Of a stretch of DNA of 64,000 bases, positions 26,952 to 40,114 are shown piece after piece. Source of the stretch: Enterococcus gilvus ATCC BAA-350 (GTDB taxonomy: Bacteria; Bacillota; Bacilli; Lactobacillales; Enterococcaceae). The position numbers and the translations under genes are program-made. Numbering within the stretch: position 1 is the stretch's first letter; each line of letters starts with the position of its first letter. The notes below the pieces were generated by a model. It searched no databases, was not told where the DNA came from, and saw nothing but the letters and a program-made list of their open reading frames with translations. Where the stretch lies: contig NZ_ASWH01000002.1 of assembly GCF_000407545.1 (NCBI RefSeq), positions 682,001 through 746,000 on the forward strand. Direction: 5' to 3'.

Positions 26952-27392
26952 TTAAAATATCTGTAAAACCTCTGCAGCGGTTTTAGCATTCTTTAGTCGA
27001 TCTCGAAAATCCTGGTTCATCAGTCTTCTAGAAAATCCACTCAAAATATCTAAGTGCAAGTCAGTAGCCTTTTGCGGGACTAATATTGCAAAAACACATT
27101 CGATTGGTTTGCCATCCAATCCGGTATAATCGTCCATTAATCCTGTATGAACAAAACAAACCGTTGGCTCTAGGACATATTTGCTTTTTGCATGAGGTAT
27201 CCCAAAACCATCCTCAATTCCTGTAGACGTTTCCTTCTCTCGCTTGTATAAATCCTTGATGATCTTTTTAGCCTTGCTTACGCGATTTTGTTCCTCAAGA
27301 TTCTTAGCTAAACAATCAAACAAATCACTCTTTGAACGAATTCCTTCATCAAAAATAATTAAATCGTTCAACATAATTTCCTTTAATTCCAT
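26952..27392 (-). CDS. PTS fructose-family EIIA protein
   Basis: 146 residues. The active His lies in GIEDGFGIPHAKSKYV. The surrounding TSTGIEDG and VFAILVPQ...HLDILSGFSRRL blocks are those of the EIIA-Fru/Mtl family. It receives phosphate from HPr and passes it to the EIIB domain of the next gene. It is the first gene of the operon, after a good promoter at 27445-27473. Confidence 0.95.
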   Translation of the reverse strand: MELKEIMLNDLIIFDEGIRSKSDLFDCLAKNLEEQNRVSKAKKIIKDLYKREKETSTGIEDGFGIPHAKSKYVLEPTVCFVHTGLMDDYTGLDGKPIECVFAILVPQKATDLHLDILSGFSRRLMNQDFRDRLKNAKTAAEVLQIF

Positions 27393-27444
27393 TAAAAAAC
27401 ACCTCTATTTAAGTCTTGTCAGCGCTCTCTTATTTCTTGAGATC

Positions 27445-27498
27445 ACTATATCATCGTAATCTAAACCGTTCAACATTATGCACATTAAACGGTTCAAA
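27445..27498 (-). promoter_or_regulatory. Promoter and direct-repeat operator of the fructose-type PTS operon
   Basis: On the minus strand TTGAAC (27468-27473) and TATAGT (27445-27450) are 17 nt apart. Two near-identical boxes TTGAACSGTTTA, read on the minus strand, lie 24 bp apart (plus-strand 27462-27474 and 27486-27498), and the proximal one covers the -35. This fits repression by the DeoR-type protein encoded at the end of the operon. Confidence 0.75.
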
Positions 27499-27603
27499 GT
27501 TCTTTTTAAGATATTTCCGCTCACTCTATGTGATCTATTCAGCTCAAAAAAATCTCTGATTTTTGAATGCTTCTCAATTACTCAGTATTCTGCATATAAA
27601 GAA

Positions 27604-27643
27604 AACTCCAAAAAGCAGATTTATAATTCTGCCCCTTGGAGTT
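27604..27643. terminator. Rho-independent terminator of the methyltransferase-like gene
   Basis: AACTCCAAAAAGCAGA pairs with TCTGCCCCTTGGAGTT around an 8-nt loop, with mismatches only in the middle. On the minus strand it is followed by TTTTC, just after the gene ends at 27654. Confidence 0.8.
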
Positions 27644-27653
27644 CATGATTCAT

Positions 27654-28220
27654 TTATAAATACCGTCTAACCTTCGCTTGATACTGACGATAGCTCTCGC
27701 CAAAAGTCGATACCAGATAAGTTTCCTCCCCACGAATTTGCCTATCAAACAAAATAAATGCAGTCATTGCTACTGCAATCACAAGTATATTTGGAAAGGT
27801 CACTGCCAAACCAAGATACAAAAAATCAAATGCCACAAAGGCCGGATTGCGGCTGAAACGGTAAATTCCAGTAGTTACCAATTCAGTCCTCTGCTTTTCA
27901 TTGTACCCGGCACGCCAATTCAGTCCCATCGCCCTGACCGCGATATAAAAAAGAACTACTCCCGCAAAAATCAGACCTAAACCCAAATACACCCAAACGG
28001 TTCGATTGATCTCAAACAGGATCGGCGCAAGGAACTGCAGCACTCCACCGACGCCTGTCATTATTTTTAAAACGATTTCAAAATACTGCTCATTTTTTAC
28101 ATCTTTTCCTAATAAATTAACGGTGATTCCTTGTTTTCTCAGCAGCAACCCTTTCAATAAGTAAATCAGATAAAACAGTGTAACTCCTGTGAATGCGAGA
28201 ATCCGTACCAACATTTTCAT
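27654..28220 (-). CDS. Isoprenylcysteine methyltransferase (ICMT)-family membrane protein
   Basis: 188 residues with four or five hydrophobic segments. The C-terminal half has the family signature: AGYNEKQRTELVTTGIYRFSRNPAFVAF, then FDRQIRGEETYL and GESYRQYQAKVRRYL. Related proteins are integral membrane methyltransferases that use S-adenosylmethionine. Bacterial members are mostly uncharacterised, so the substrate is unknown. It is a single gene, with an AT-rich leader upstream and its own terminator. Confidence 0.82.
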   Translation of the reverse strand: MKMLVRILAFTGVTLFYLIYLLKGLLLRKQGITVNLLGKDVKNEQYFEIVLKIMTGVGGVLQFLAPILFEINRTVWVYLGLGLIFAGVVLFYIAVRAMGLNWRAGYNEKQRTELVTTGIYRFSRNPAFVAFDFLYLGLAVTFPNILVIAVAMTAFILFDRQIRGEETYLVSTFGESYRQYQAKVRRYL

Positions 28221-28351
28221 TCCTCCTCAATAAAATATGAAAATATATTCATATGTTTATTATTTCATATGAGTGCAAATCGGTCAAGTCTTCTATCGAA
28301 TCTAACTAATGATCATAGACTTGAAATGATTGATTAAAAATGCTCCAAAAA

Positions 28352-28408
28352 AATACTCCTTCAGCTTAGCAATGGTAAGTAACCGTCACTAAACTTGAAA
28401 GGAGTATT
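28352..28408 (-). terminator. Terminator of the lacZ operon
   Basis: AATACTCCTT (28352-28361) pairs with AAGGAGTATT (28399-28408). On the minus strand a run of seven T residues follows the stem, 12 nt after the lacZ stop. The loop is long. Confidence 0.75.
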
Positions 28409-28419
28409 TCATTTATTTG

Positions 28420-33002
<4,583 letters not shown>

Positions 33003-33009
33003 TTACACA

Positions 33010-33057
33010 TTGATTTTATAGCGCTTTCATGATATAAAAAATAAGAAATGTTTCCAA
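33010..33057. promoter_or_regulatory. Divergent permease-lacZ / araC promoter region with cre site
   Basis: Minus strand: TTGGAA (33052-33057), 17-nt spacer, TATCAT (33029-33034). Plus strand: TTGATT (33010-33015), 17-nt spacer, TATAAA (33033-33038). TGAAAGCGCTATAA, read on minus at 33016-33029, fits a CcpA cre site. It covers the start site of the permease-lacZ promoter and the spacer of the araC promoter, so glucose repression of both directions is expected. Confidence 0.72.
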
Positions 33058-33108
33058 AAAATTGTAATAATGTTGACATTTTTAAATTTGTACTCAAGGA
33101 GGAATCGA

Positions 33109-33945
33109 ATGTACAGCTCATTATCAAACGACATCAGTATTTTGATCAATAATGATACACTAAGCTCTGATTTCCATGTTTGTGAAGTTGGATATGAAAA
33201 ATGTCGCTCAACCAAGCCTACGGAATATGCTCCAATCGATTATTGGGTAATCCACTACTGTATCGAAGGAGAAGGTTTCTTCTCAACACCATTTTTCCCC
33301 GAAAGAAAAATCACGGCCGGAGATTTTTTTATCATTCCTTCGAATTGTAAAAATGTATATTATCCCAATCGCGAAGACCCTTGGCAGTACCGTTGGGTCG
33401 GGTTCTCTGGAAAATTGATGGATCACTATTTTTCTAAGGTAAAATTAGACAAGTATCATTGTGTCATTACCCGTTCCTTTGATCATCGGATCGATGCCCT
33501 CTTTCAGGATATCTATGATTTCTTCAAAGAGAACGATCATTTTCGCACGATGGCTTCTTCCTTCATTCTATTCGATACCATCGATCAAATGAATCTAAAA
33601 ACGGACAATCCTTCACAAAGTGAACAGCTTTTTAAAAGTATTCTGACCTATATCAATGATAATATGTCGGAGAATCTCAGCGTCAATCAGATTGCAGAGG
33701 CGAAAAATATTGATCGAACCTATCTCTATAAGCTATTTCAAACCCATAAAGGCATTGGACCCAGTGAATATATTCAGGATTTGAAGCTTCAAAAGGCCTG
33801 CTCCCTACTGCGGAAAAGTTCACTGACGATTACGGAGATCGCCTACGAGACTGGCTTTTCTTCCTCTTCCTATTTTTCAAAGTTTTTCCATTCTAAGCTC
33901 AACATTTCTCCTTCGACCTATCGGAAAAAATTTATTATTAATTGA
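33109..33945 (+). CDS. AraC-family regulator of the permease-lacZ operon
   Basis: 278 residues from the ATG at 33109, where AAGGAGG lies 7 nt upstream; the in-frame extension to 33070 lies in promoter DNA. The N-terminal half is a cupin-like ligand domain (HYCIEGEGFFSTPF, then GDFFIIPSNC). The C-terminal 100 residues have two HTH units: LSVNQIAEAKNIDRTYLYKLF and LTITEIAYETGFSSSSYFSKFF. It is divergent from the permease and lacZ and probably activates them in response to a galactoside. It is followed by a strong terminator. Confidence 0.92.
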   Translation: MYSSLSNDISILINNDTLSSDFHVCEVGYEKCRSTKPTEYAPIDYWVIHYCIEGEGFFSTPFFPERKITAGDFFIIPSNCKNVYYPNREDPWQYRWVGFSGKLMDHYFSKVKLDKYHCVITRSFDHRIDALFQDIYDFFKENDHFRTMASSFILFDTIDQMNLKTDNPSQSEQLFKSILTYINDNMSENLSVNQIAEAKNIDRTYLYKLFQTHKGIGPSEYIQDLKLQKACSLLRKSSLTITEIAYETGFSSSSYFSKFFHSKLNISPSTYRKKFIIN

Positions 33946-34002
33946 TATTACAAAGAAACTGAGACACTAAAAAAATGAATAATTTACTATATACAGTTAT
34001 TG

Positions 34003-34047
34003 AAAAGCCAGTGAAATGACGATAATTCGTGCATTTCACTGGCTTTT
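34003..34047. terminator. Strong terminator after the AraC gene
   Basis: A perfect 16-bp stem (34003-34018 with 34032-34047), 13-nt loop and T run on the plus strand. The A run at its left also allows minus-strand use. Confidence 0.92.
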
Positions 34048-34054
34048 TACTAAA

Positions 34055-34297
34055 CTATTCTCCCGTTGCATCCAACAGCGCTTGAGCAATTTTATCTATC
34101 GTCACAAGAATATTGATCAAATTTATCTCAATGGCGATTTTCGCGATGCGCATCCTTCTAAGGTCATCCACAATCGTCATTACTTGAGGGATTTTTCTGA
34201 TATCTTCTAACGTGATCCCCACGATGTTTTTGTTGATCCCGTTATCGACTTTCTGCCCACTCGCATCAAAAAAACAAGAGAAGGCCTCGTTAATCAT
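34055..34297 (-). pseudogene. C-terminal remnant of a SorC-family sugar-binding regulator
   Basis: An 80-codon frame matches the last quarter of SorC/CggR-type regulators. FSCFFDASGQ, then NIVGITLEDIRKIPQVMTIV, INILVTIDKIAQALL and the end follow the family pattern for the sugar-phosphate domain, in which INVLVTDEETA is usual. The HTH and most of the sensor domain are absent, and a TAG stop lies just upstream in frame. A typical family member has about 315 residues. No neighbouring gene suggests what it controlled. It is a relic, not a working gene. Confidence 0.65.
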
Positions 34298-34454
34298 TAA
34301 TTGATTAAGCTACCATAGCCCACCCACCTGACCGCTTCGTATGTAATTCTTTCGTACATAAATTAGGATTGATTGTTACTTACACGGTTTATATTGACTA
34401 TCGTTTTACGAGATAAAATGAAATTATTTTGCATATACCAACAGTCAATGGATT

Positions 34455-35342
34455 CTATATCTTTTCAATTACTTTTTTCTTTTCAGGTAAAACTATATCC
34501 AGTTTGTTAGCAATTTTTCTAATCCTATTTCTAGTTTCCTCATAAGTATAATCTAAATTGATTACTCTATAATAGGTTCTACGTGAAATAGCCAACTTAC
34601 TAATTGCCTGAGCTACAGGAATTCGTTTTCTATCTTTATAAATAAGTAACAACCGTTCTATCTGTTTATCCGTTAATTGACTTCCGCCTCGTTTACCACG
34701 TAATTCCTCTCGCTTATTTTCCTTCATTTCTGAAGTTAACTCTTTTTTCTTGCGCTTTTTCTGGTAAATAAATGGTCTTATTTCTTTAAGCTCTTTAATA
34801 GTGTTCTTCAGATCAATTATCTCCATATTTAACCTATTAATTTTTCTATTGTAAACAAGAGCAGAGTGATTAATTTTTTGATCAATAACATGCTCTTTTT
34901 CCTCAAGATATTTTTTCTTTTTATTAAGTTGATCATCTAGATCCAAATCTCTACGGTAATATTCTAATTCTTCCTTACTTATTTTCTCCAACTCTTTTAT
35001 TCTCTTCTTCGACTTTTCGTACTCCATCCTCAGATTTTGCTTTTCTTTTTCTGACTCTAAATATACACTTTCATTTTTTTTTATTTCTTCATTTACTTTC
35101 CGATTGTGTTTTTTTAGTTTTTCGAAATTCTCTTTGTTGTTTTTAGCTGATATCCTTAAACGATTAACAATTTCTTTTTGCCGTTTTGCCTCTTCCTCCC
35201 ATGAGAGCATTACCATGTAAAGTGCGTCATAATTAGTGCCATTTTCTTCTATATCTGCTTCAATTTTTTGGGACAATTGAACTAATAGACTATAGGCACT
35301 TTTCTTTTTTAATTTATCCTCATTACTCATTCCCATTACCAC
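34455..35342 (-). CDS. Coiled-coil protein with C-terminal resolvase-type HTH, unknown role
   Basis: 295 residues from a GTG at 35340-35342; ATG codons 6 and 12 nt later are equally possible. Residues 15-200 are highly charged (Lys, Glu) and strongly predicted coiled coil. The C-terminal part (about 222-270) reads GSQLTDKQIERLLLIYKDRK, then AISKLAISRRTYYRVI, a Hin/resolvase-like HTH. No catalytic domain is present. This layout recalls KfrA-like DNA-binding proteins of plasmids. It is AT-rich relative to the flanks, so it was probably acquired. Confidence 0.6.
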   Translation of the reverse strand: MVMGMSNEDKLKKKSAYSLLVQLSQKIEADIEENGTNYDALYMVMLSWEEEAKRQKEIVNRLRISAKNNKENFEKLKKHNRKVNEEIKKNESVYLESEKEKQNLRMEYEKSKKRIKELEKISKEELEYYRRDLDLDDQLNKKKKYLEEKEHVIDQKINHSALVYNRKINRLNMEIIDLKNTIKELKEIRPFIYQKKRKKKELTSEMKENKREELRGKRGGSQLTDKQIERLLLIYKDRKRIPVAQAISKLAISRRTYYRVINLDYTYEETRNRIRKIANKLDIVLPEKKKVIEKI

Positions 35343-35716
35343 TTTCTGTAACTTTTATATTAATATAAAAGTTACAATGATAACGGAAGTATGTCAATGA
35401 TTTCTACAAACTTTGCTACATTTTATTCCCTTTGTTCTTCTTTTTTTCTTTTTAAAAGATTGTTTTAATGAATAAAAAAATAGGATTCTTTTTATCAATG
35501 ATGATTATTATTTATGAAGCTATAGAGAATTCTTCATCATACGTTATTTTATTTAATGTCCTAGTTGATGAGAAAATTAGGTAATTAGTCAAAAAATACT
35601 TTACATTGAACTAATCAAATACCCATACTTGAAAAGCATTTTGAAAAGAAAAACTGTGGTCATCACCCAAAAAAAGGATTGTGACCACAGTTTCGATTTG
35701 AGATTAATATATAAAG
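35343..35716. other. AT-rich intergenic region
   Basis: 374 bp, very AT-rich, no ORF. It carries the promoter of the coiled-coil gene at its left (an ATATAAAAG-containing stretch near 35360 that is partly palindromic) and the LysM-gene terminator at 35651-35693. Nothing else recognisable. Confidence 0.5.
35651..35693 (-). terminator. Terminator of the LysM-protein gene
   Basis: AAACTGTGGTCA pairs perfectly with TGACCACAGTTT. A T-rich run follows on the minus strand, and the LysM gene ends 24 nt upstream. Confidence 0.85.
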
Positions 35717-36574
35717 CTACTCCCAAGACATTACACCATAACTCCCGGCAATTCCTTCCATCAATAAACTGTCCGCATAGCCATCAATAAAAGTGGTTGC
35801 CTCTTCCTCAGTTGAGAATAATCGACTCCCTTTTTCGATATTCCTTGACTGATCATCACCTTCATAAGCATAGAACCAAACTGTGTAGTGAACTTCTGGC
35901 TCTGGAGTTGGTGTCGGTGCAGGATCAGGGTCTGGTGGTGTTGGAGTTGGCGTAGGGTTAGTCACCACTCCACCATTATTTGTTCCATCAGATGAACTCC
36001 CATTGCCTGTCGTTCCATCATTTTTATTTTCTCCATTACTAGAAGGTATCGAAGCCGTATCAGAGGATTCGACATTCGTTTGGTCCTGTGTATTTGACAT
36101 ATTTGGAGTTGGCGAGACCTGACCTACAGATTCACCAATCGGTTGATTCGGAACTATTTTATCCGACTCCGTAATTTGTTGTTGATCAGTCACTACACCA
36201 TTTTGATCTTGAACAGTAACGACATTGCCTTCAAACACCAGCTTATTCCCTGCATAAATCAAGTTATAATCTCCAATACCATTCAATGAAGCTAGTTTTT
36301 CCATTGTGACATTTGTTGCTAAAGAAATACCGCTTAATGTGTCTCCCCAAACAATAGTATATTCTTTTTTTCCTTCAACATCTTTTTTGATTTGCTCAAT
36401 TGATCGTGCTTCCCATTTTCCATCAGCCTCGGTTGCCTGTGTTGCTTGTTGTTCGGGCAATAAAACACCTCCTAAGACTATTGGGCTGATCATTAAACTT
36501 AATATAAATATTTTTTCGAGCGGACGCTTTTTTTTCATGATTCTTCTTTTTCTGAAACTGTTTCTTTTTTTCAT
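35717..36574 (-). CDS. Secreted LysM-domain protein
   Basis: 285 residues. The first ATG is supported by AAGGAGG 5 nt upstream. It has an unusually long, very basic n-region (about 20 residues) and a hydrophobic core ending near TQA|TEAD. A LysM domain at about 70-115 (YTIVWGDTLSGISLATNVTM, then NLIYAGNKLVF) binds peptidoglycan. A Ser/Asn/Thr linker and TPTPTP repeats (residues 150-225) lead to a 60-residue C-terminal domain (HYTVWFYAYEGDD...) with no recognised family. No catalytic domain is visible. Confidence 0.85.
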   Translation of the reverse strand: MKKRNSFRKRRIMKKKRPLEKIFILSLMISPIVLGGVLLPEQQATQATEADGKWEARSIEQIKKDVEGKKEYTIVWGDTLSGISLATNVTMEKLASLNGIGDYNLIYAGNKLVFEGNVVTVQDQNGVVTDQQQITESDKIVPNQPIGESVGQVSPTPNMSNTQDQTNVESSDTASIPSSNGENKNDGTTGNGSSSDGTNNGGVVTNPTPTPTPPDPDPAPTPTPEPEVHYTVWFYAYEGDDQSRNIEKGSRLFSTEEEATTFIDGYADSLLMEGIAGSYGVMSWE

Positions 36575-36656
36575 ACTTTCCTCCTTGAAAAATATTTTTC
36601 TTACTATCTATTCAACTATCCAAGTGAACGTTGGATATGAATACAGATTATCACCA

Positions 36657-37214
36657 TCACTTCGTGTCATTTTTAAATACAGATGGTTTTTTTCCTATTT
36701 CTCCCAATTGTTTAGAGAGTTTTTCAGTACGTGTTCTGTATTGATCACGCCCAACTTTATAATGAACTGATCTGACTTTTTGCATTTTCAATTCATTTCT
36801 CAGAATGCAAATATCCTGTTCTAGCTCACGAATTTTATACAAAAGTAATCTTTTTTCTATTCCGGCTAAACTTTCACATTTTTCTTGGCATTCTTCACAA
36901 ATTGTATAGGTCTCATTGTCTACAACCGTCTGTGAAACTGAATAATTTCCACACCATTCGCAAGTCATTTCACTTGCAAGTTCAGCTTTATATAAAATAT
37001 GTTGTACTTCAGACGGTAATTCTTTTGATCCTCTTTGGGTAGAAATGATTAACGCACCGTCCATTCGCCTCACATTTCTAATTGAATAACCAAGGTTTGA
37101 TAGCTCTTTTTCAGCAGTAATTAAAATTGCGTACCAGCCATGACCAATTTTATGACCAAAGCGAATATAAGAAAGCTGATTTAAAGTTTTATAGTTAGTT
37201 GTATGTTGATCCAT
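36657..37214 (-). CDS. Zn-ribbon and coiled-coil protein, unknown function
   Basis: 185 residues from the ATG at 37212-37214, which has GGAAG about 8 nt upstream; the longer frame to 37268 is weaker. The middle has a four-cysteine pair, CEWC and CEEC, 23 residues apart, suggesting a zinc knuckle. It is followed by a charged helical region (about 130-180). No family is recognised. It is divergent from the XRE-type regulator at 37483 and may be its target. Confidence 0.55.
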   Translation of the reverse strand: MDQHTTNYKTLNQLSYIRFGHKIGHGWYAILITAEKELSNLGYSIRNVRRMDGALIISTQRGSKELPSEVQHILYKAELASEMTCEWCGNYSVSQTVVDNETYTICEECQEKCESLAGIEKRLLLYKIRELEQDICILRNELKMQKVRSVHYKVGRDQYRTRTEKLSKQLGEIGKKPSVFKNDTK

Positions 37215-37482
37215 TTTTTCACTTCCAATTATTTTTTTTGTACAAAAATCTCTGAAAATACATTTCAATAAGCAAACAAAAGTACAGTAGTATTCACTAG
37301 TACCGAATTCAGTTACTAATTTGTCTTTTATTTTTTCTAGATTTCTATTTAAGAGAAATGAGTTAGAAGACTTTTTAGTTCCTTTTAATGATCTTATTTT
37401 ATATCAAAAGATCACTTTTTGCAACTTACAAATTATTTATTTTGAATTTACCATTAAGAAGTATATTAATAGAGGAGTACTC

Positions 37483-37812
37483 ATGATGGACTTAAATCAA
37501 ATTCTAATAGAAGCATTGAAACAGCAAAGAATCAATAAAGGTTTCAGTCAAGATAAACTTTCTGAATTAGCTGGCTTGGATACAAAATATATAAACAAAT
37601 TAGAGAATGGACGCTTTGGCTTAACCATTCCTACACTTTCCAAAATTTTAGACGCTTTAGAAATCTCTTATGATAGTTTTTTCAGTACTCTACCCTCTTC
37701 CGGTAAAAATGCAACCAACAAACTATTTGATAGTCTTAATAGCTTTAATTTGGAAAAGAGAGAAGTTATCAGCAAGAAGATTCAAGAACTTTTAGAAAGC
37801 ATCGTGGACTAA
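37483..37812 (+). CDS. XRE-family DNA-binding protein
   Basis: 109 residues from the first of two adjacent ATGs at 37483, with GAGGAG 5 nt upstream; the frame extends upstream but without a start signal. The N-terminal 65 residues are a Cro/CI HTH: LKQQRINKGFSQDKLSELAG, then YINKLENGRFGLTIPTLSKIL. A short helical tail follows. It is divergent from the Zn-ribbon gene. Its AT content fits the acquired block. Confidence 0.88.
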   Translation: MMDLNQILIEALKQQRINKGFSQDKLSELAGLDTKYINKLENGRFGLTIPTLSKILDALEISYDSFFSTLPSSGKNATNKLFDSLNSFNLEKREVISKKIQELLESIVD

Positions 37813-38356
37813 TTCTGATTAAGCAAATTAGCATTCTATATAATTTATTCTGTATATATTTGGATGCTTTTGTTTTCAATAAAAAATCTATGACAACAAA
37901 AAAAGGTGGCCTCAAATTCCGAAAGGAACATCTGAAATCATCTTTTTCGTTATATGGAAGTGATACAATAAAAAAACAATTTAGTATATGAAGTGACCCT
38001 CAAAAGTTAGATTTTTGGTCTAACTTTCGGGGGTCGGTTTAAAAATAAATTTGGATGTGGTTTTTCTAATGCCAAAGCATAACTATTAAAATGATACCAA
38101 ATTATTAATTGGATTTGAGTCAACATCATGAACGTATTTTAGTAGAGACGGTTATGGAATGGTTATACTAAAGTGAACAGAAAAAATAAGCGGATTGAGA
38201 AAGGACAACTTTGTATAGCCATTCCAGTTGAATCGCAAGCCTTTATCCAACAACTTGCGCAACCCTTCCAAGAGATCGCGCGGAAGTGAAGGACAAGCAG
38301 TTCGCATCGGAAAACTTCGCAGATAAGCCGATGCAGGATAGATGAAAAGCGGATCC
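37813..38356. other. AT-rich region with a possible IS end and gene debris
   Basis: About 540 bp with no intact gene. It holds the inverted repeat at 37995-38035 and, to its right, short frames that stop often. A minus-strand frame at about 38160-38345, directly after the adenylyltransferase remnant, reads like coding sequence (RDLLEGLRKLLDKGLRFNWN) but has no start or recognised family. Confidence 0.45.
37995..38035. repeat. Imperfect inverted repeat, possible IS3-type element end or terminator
   Basis: GACCCTCAAAAGTTAGA pairs with TCTAACTTTCGGGGGTC across a 7-nt loop, with one wobble and one mismatch. The TGACCC(C)CAAAAGTTAGA sequence resembles terminal repeats of IS3-family elements in Gram-positive cocci, from memory. 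No transposase is present nearby, so a relic is the best reading. It is also a plausible terminator. Confidence 0.4.
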
Positions 38357-39090
38357 TTAAAGCCCTAGTAATTCTACTGGACAATGCTTCACCTCAGAAA
38401 CTAACGCCTCCGGATACGAATGGTGATAATAGACTGGCAGCTCACGAGACATTTTTTCACACAGTACGATCTTCTCCTGGAATGACTGCCCGCTATCCAC
38501 TGCGTCAAATTTCCCAAAGTCACGCTTTAACGACTTCAAAATATCCGCGTCCACCCATTTTTAAAATGAAACGACCGGCATGCCAAGTCTCGTAATCCTC
38601 ACCGTGACTCATTTTTTTGTACCATTCGAGGGTTTGCAGGAGCAACTGTTTGCACTCGGCATCCCGCAGATTAGCCGTCCATAGCTCATTGCGAAAAATC
38701 TGCTTGGCTAAATAAATCGCCAAAAAACCGAAGGTATTCGCGGTATACGCAGAGCTTTCTTCGCTGATCGGTATCGTTTTGGATTGTTCGAACAGCTAAG
38801 GGGTCTGCCGTTGCGCATCGCCGATCTTATTCATAAATACTCTCGCACCTAGACGAAATCAATCCAGCGGAGCCCACTGCGCCACATGCTGCTGGAACAT
38901 CGCGAACGAATAAATCACAAAATCCACCTGATAGATCTGCCTTTAAATAGCGAGAGCCACTCCAATCCACCACCGCCGTTTGGGAACGGAACTGCTGTAT
39001 TCAGCACACCAAAATTTTCGAGCCATTCACTCGTGTTCAGATTTCGATTAGTTGGTAGAACTCTTTGCTATCCATCACACACTTTTTTTC
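38357..39090 (-). pseudogene. Decayed aminoglycoside 6-adenylyltransferase-like gene
   Basis: Fragments in several frames join into one protein. In order they read SEWLENFGVLNTA, LSLFKG, VDFVIYSFAMFQQHVAQWAPLD, FRLGARVFMNKIGDAQRQTP, TFGFLAIYLAKQIFRNELWT, DYETWHAGRFILK, DADILKSLKRDFGKFDAVDS and YYHHSYPEALVSEV. This fits the C-terminal two thirds of the Adenyl_transf (streptomycin adenylyltransferase) family. It has two in-frame stops (TGA, TAG), a frameshift near 38940, and an extra A in an A5 run near 38560 that turns KWVDAD out of frame. The N-terminal nucleotidyltransferase domain is missing. No function is expected. Confidence 0.7.
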
Positions 39091-39102
39091 CTTGAATCAA
39101 TC

Positions 39103-39876
39103 TTAAATCCAGCCAAACTTCATACATGCATTATAAATTCCGTCATCAACATTTTGATCAGTCACATAATCTGCCAGCTCCTTTAATTCGTCCACCGCAT
39201 TGCCCATCGCGATACTGGTCCAGCGCTTGTCAAACATCACCAAATCGTTCACGTCATCGCCAAAGACCACCACATCCTCACGCGGTCTGTCAAAATAATC
39301 CAAAACATCCAAGATCCCCTGCTTCTTATTGTCATGCTGGCACATCGTATACTCTTGGACAAAACGCAGCTTTGAGAACTTCTTCGGCTCAGGGATTCGA
39401 TGATCTTGCTCCTTGGGTAACGCCAAGTAAAACTTGAAGATATCCTCCACCTCATCCACGCTAAAAGTCGGATCAATGAAATACTCTGTCGGCTCCTGTC
39501 TTGGCCCAACCTGTTCTCGAAACAAATCATTTTTCGCATAAACCTTCTCCGAGTCATCCGTCGCAATCAATACACCAATACCTTTTTCCTCCGCATCATG
39601 AATGACGGCCAGAGCCTCCTCTTTATCTAACGGTGTATTCTTCACCAATTGATTCTTGATGACCACACCCATACCGCCGGAGCACACCATATTCTCCAAA
39701 CCAAGCTCAGTTAATAACTCTCGACTCTTATAATGTGCCCGCCCGGTCGCAATGGAAACAAAATGCCCATTTTCTTCTAAAAGCTCCAGTGCACGCTTCG
39801 CACTAGGAACAATTTTCCCTGTTTTTCGATCCGTCAACGTCCCATCGATATCAAAGAAAAATAACTTATTTTCCAT
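39103..39876 (-). CDS. Cof-type HAD-family hydrolase
   Basis: 257 residues from the ATG at 39874-39876, preferred to an ATG 39 nt upstream because AAAGGAG is 8 nt before it and the protein then starts MENKLFFFDIDGTLTD. Motif II is SIATGRAHYKS and motif IV is VVFGDDVNDLVMF with IAMGNAVDELKELADYVT. A large cap domain lies between. It is a cytosolic sugar- or nucleotide-phosphate phosphatase of unknown preference. The stop lies about 13 nt from the remnant that follows. Confidence 0.9.
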   Translation of the reverse strand: MENKLFFFDIDGTLTDRKTGKIVPSAKRALELLEENGHFVSIATGRAHYKSRELLTELGLENMVCSGGMGVVIKNQLVKNTPLDKEEALAVIHDAEEKGIGVLIATDDSEKVYAKNDLFREQVGPRQEPTEYFIDPTFSVDEVEDIFKFYLALPKEQDHRIPEPKKFSKLRFVQEYTMCQHDNKKQGILDVLDYFDRPREDVVVFGDDVNDLVMFDKRWTSIAMGNAVDELKELADYVTDQNVDDGIYNACMKFGWI

Positions 39877-40114
39877 TTTCCCCGCTCCTTTATCTTCATT
39901 ACATCTGTTATTCATTGTATCATAATTGGAAGGTTATAAATTTACGACTTGGTTATTCACAGCCAACATTGCCACGACGAAGTTTTTCAAGACTTATTTT
40001 TTCAGAATGACCAATCCTACTACAAAAACTCCTCCGATTATCTAAAGAATTTTTAATCCACGGATTCACCCAAATGTGTTAAACTCAGACAAAAGATAAA
40101 AGAGGAGAATTCTT

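Noticed and set aside
37995..38035. Complete insertion sequence
   Set aside because: No transposase and no matching second end were found within the AT-rich region, so only a possible IS end is claimed.
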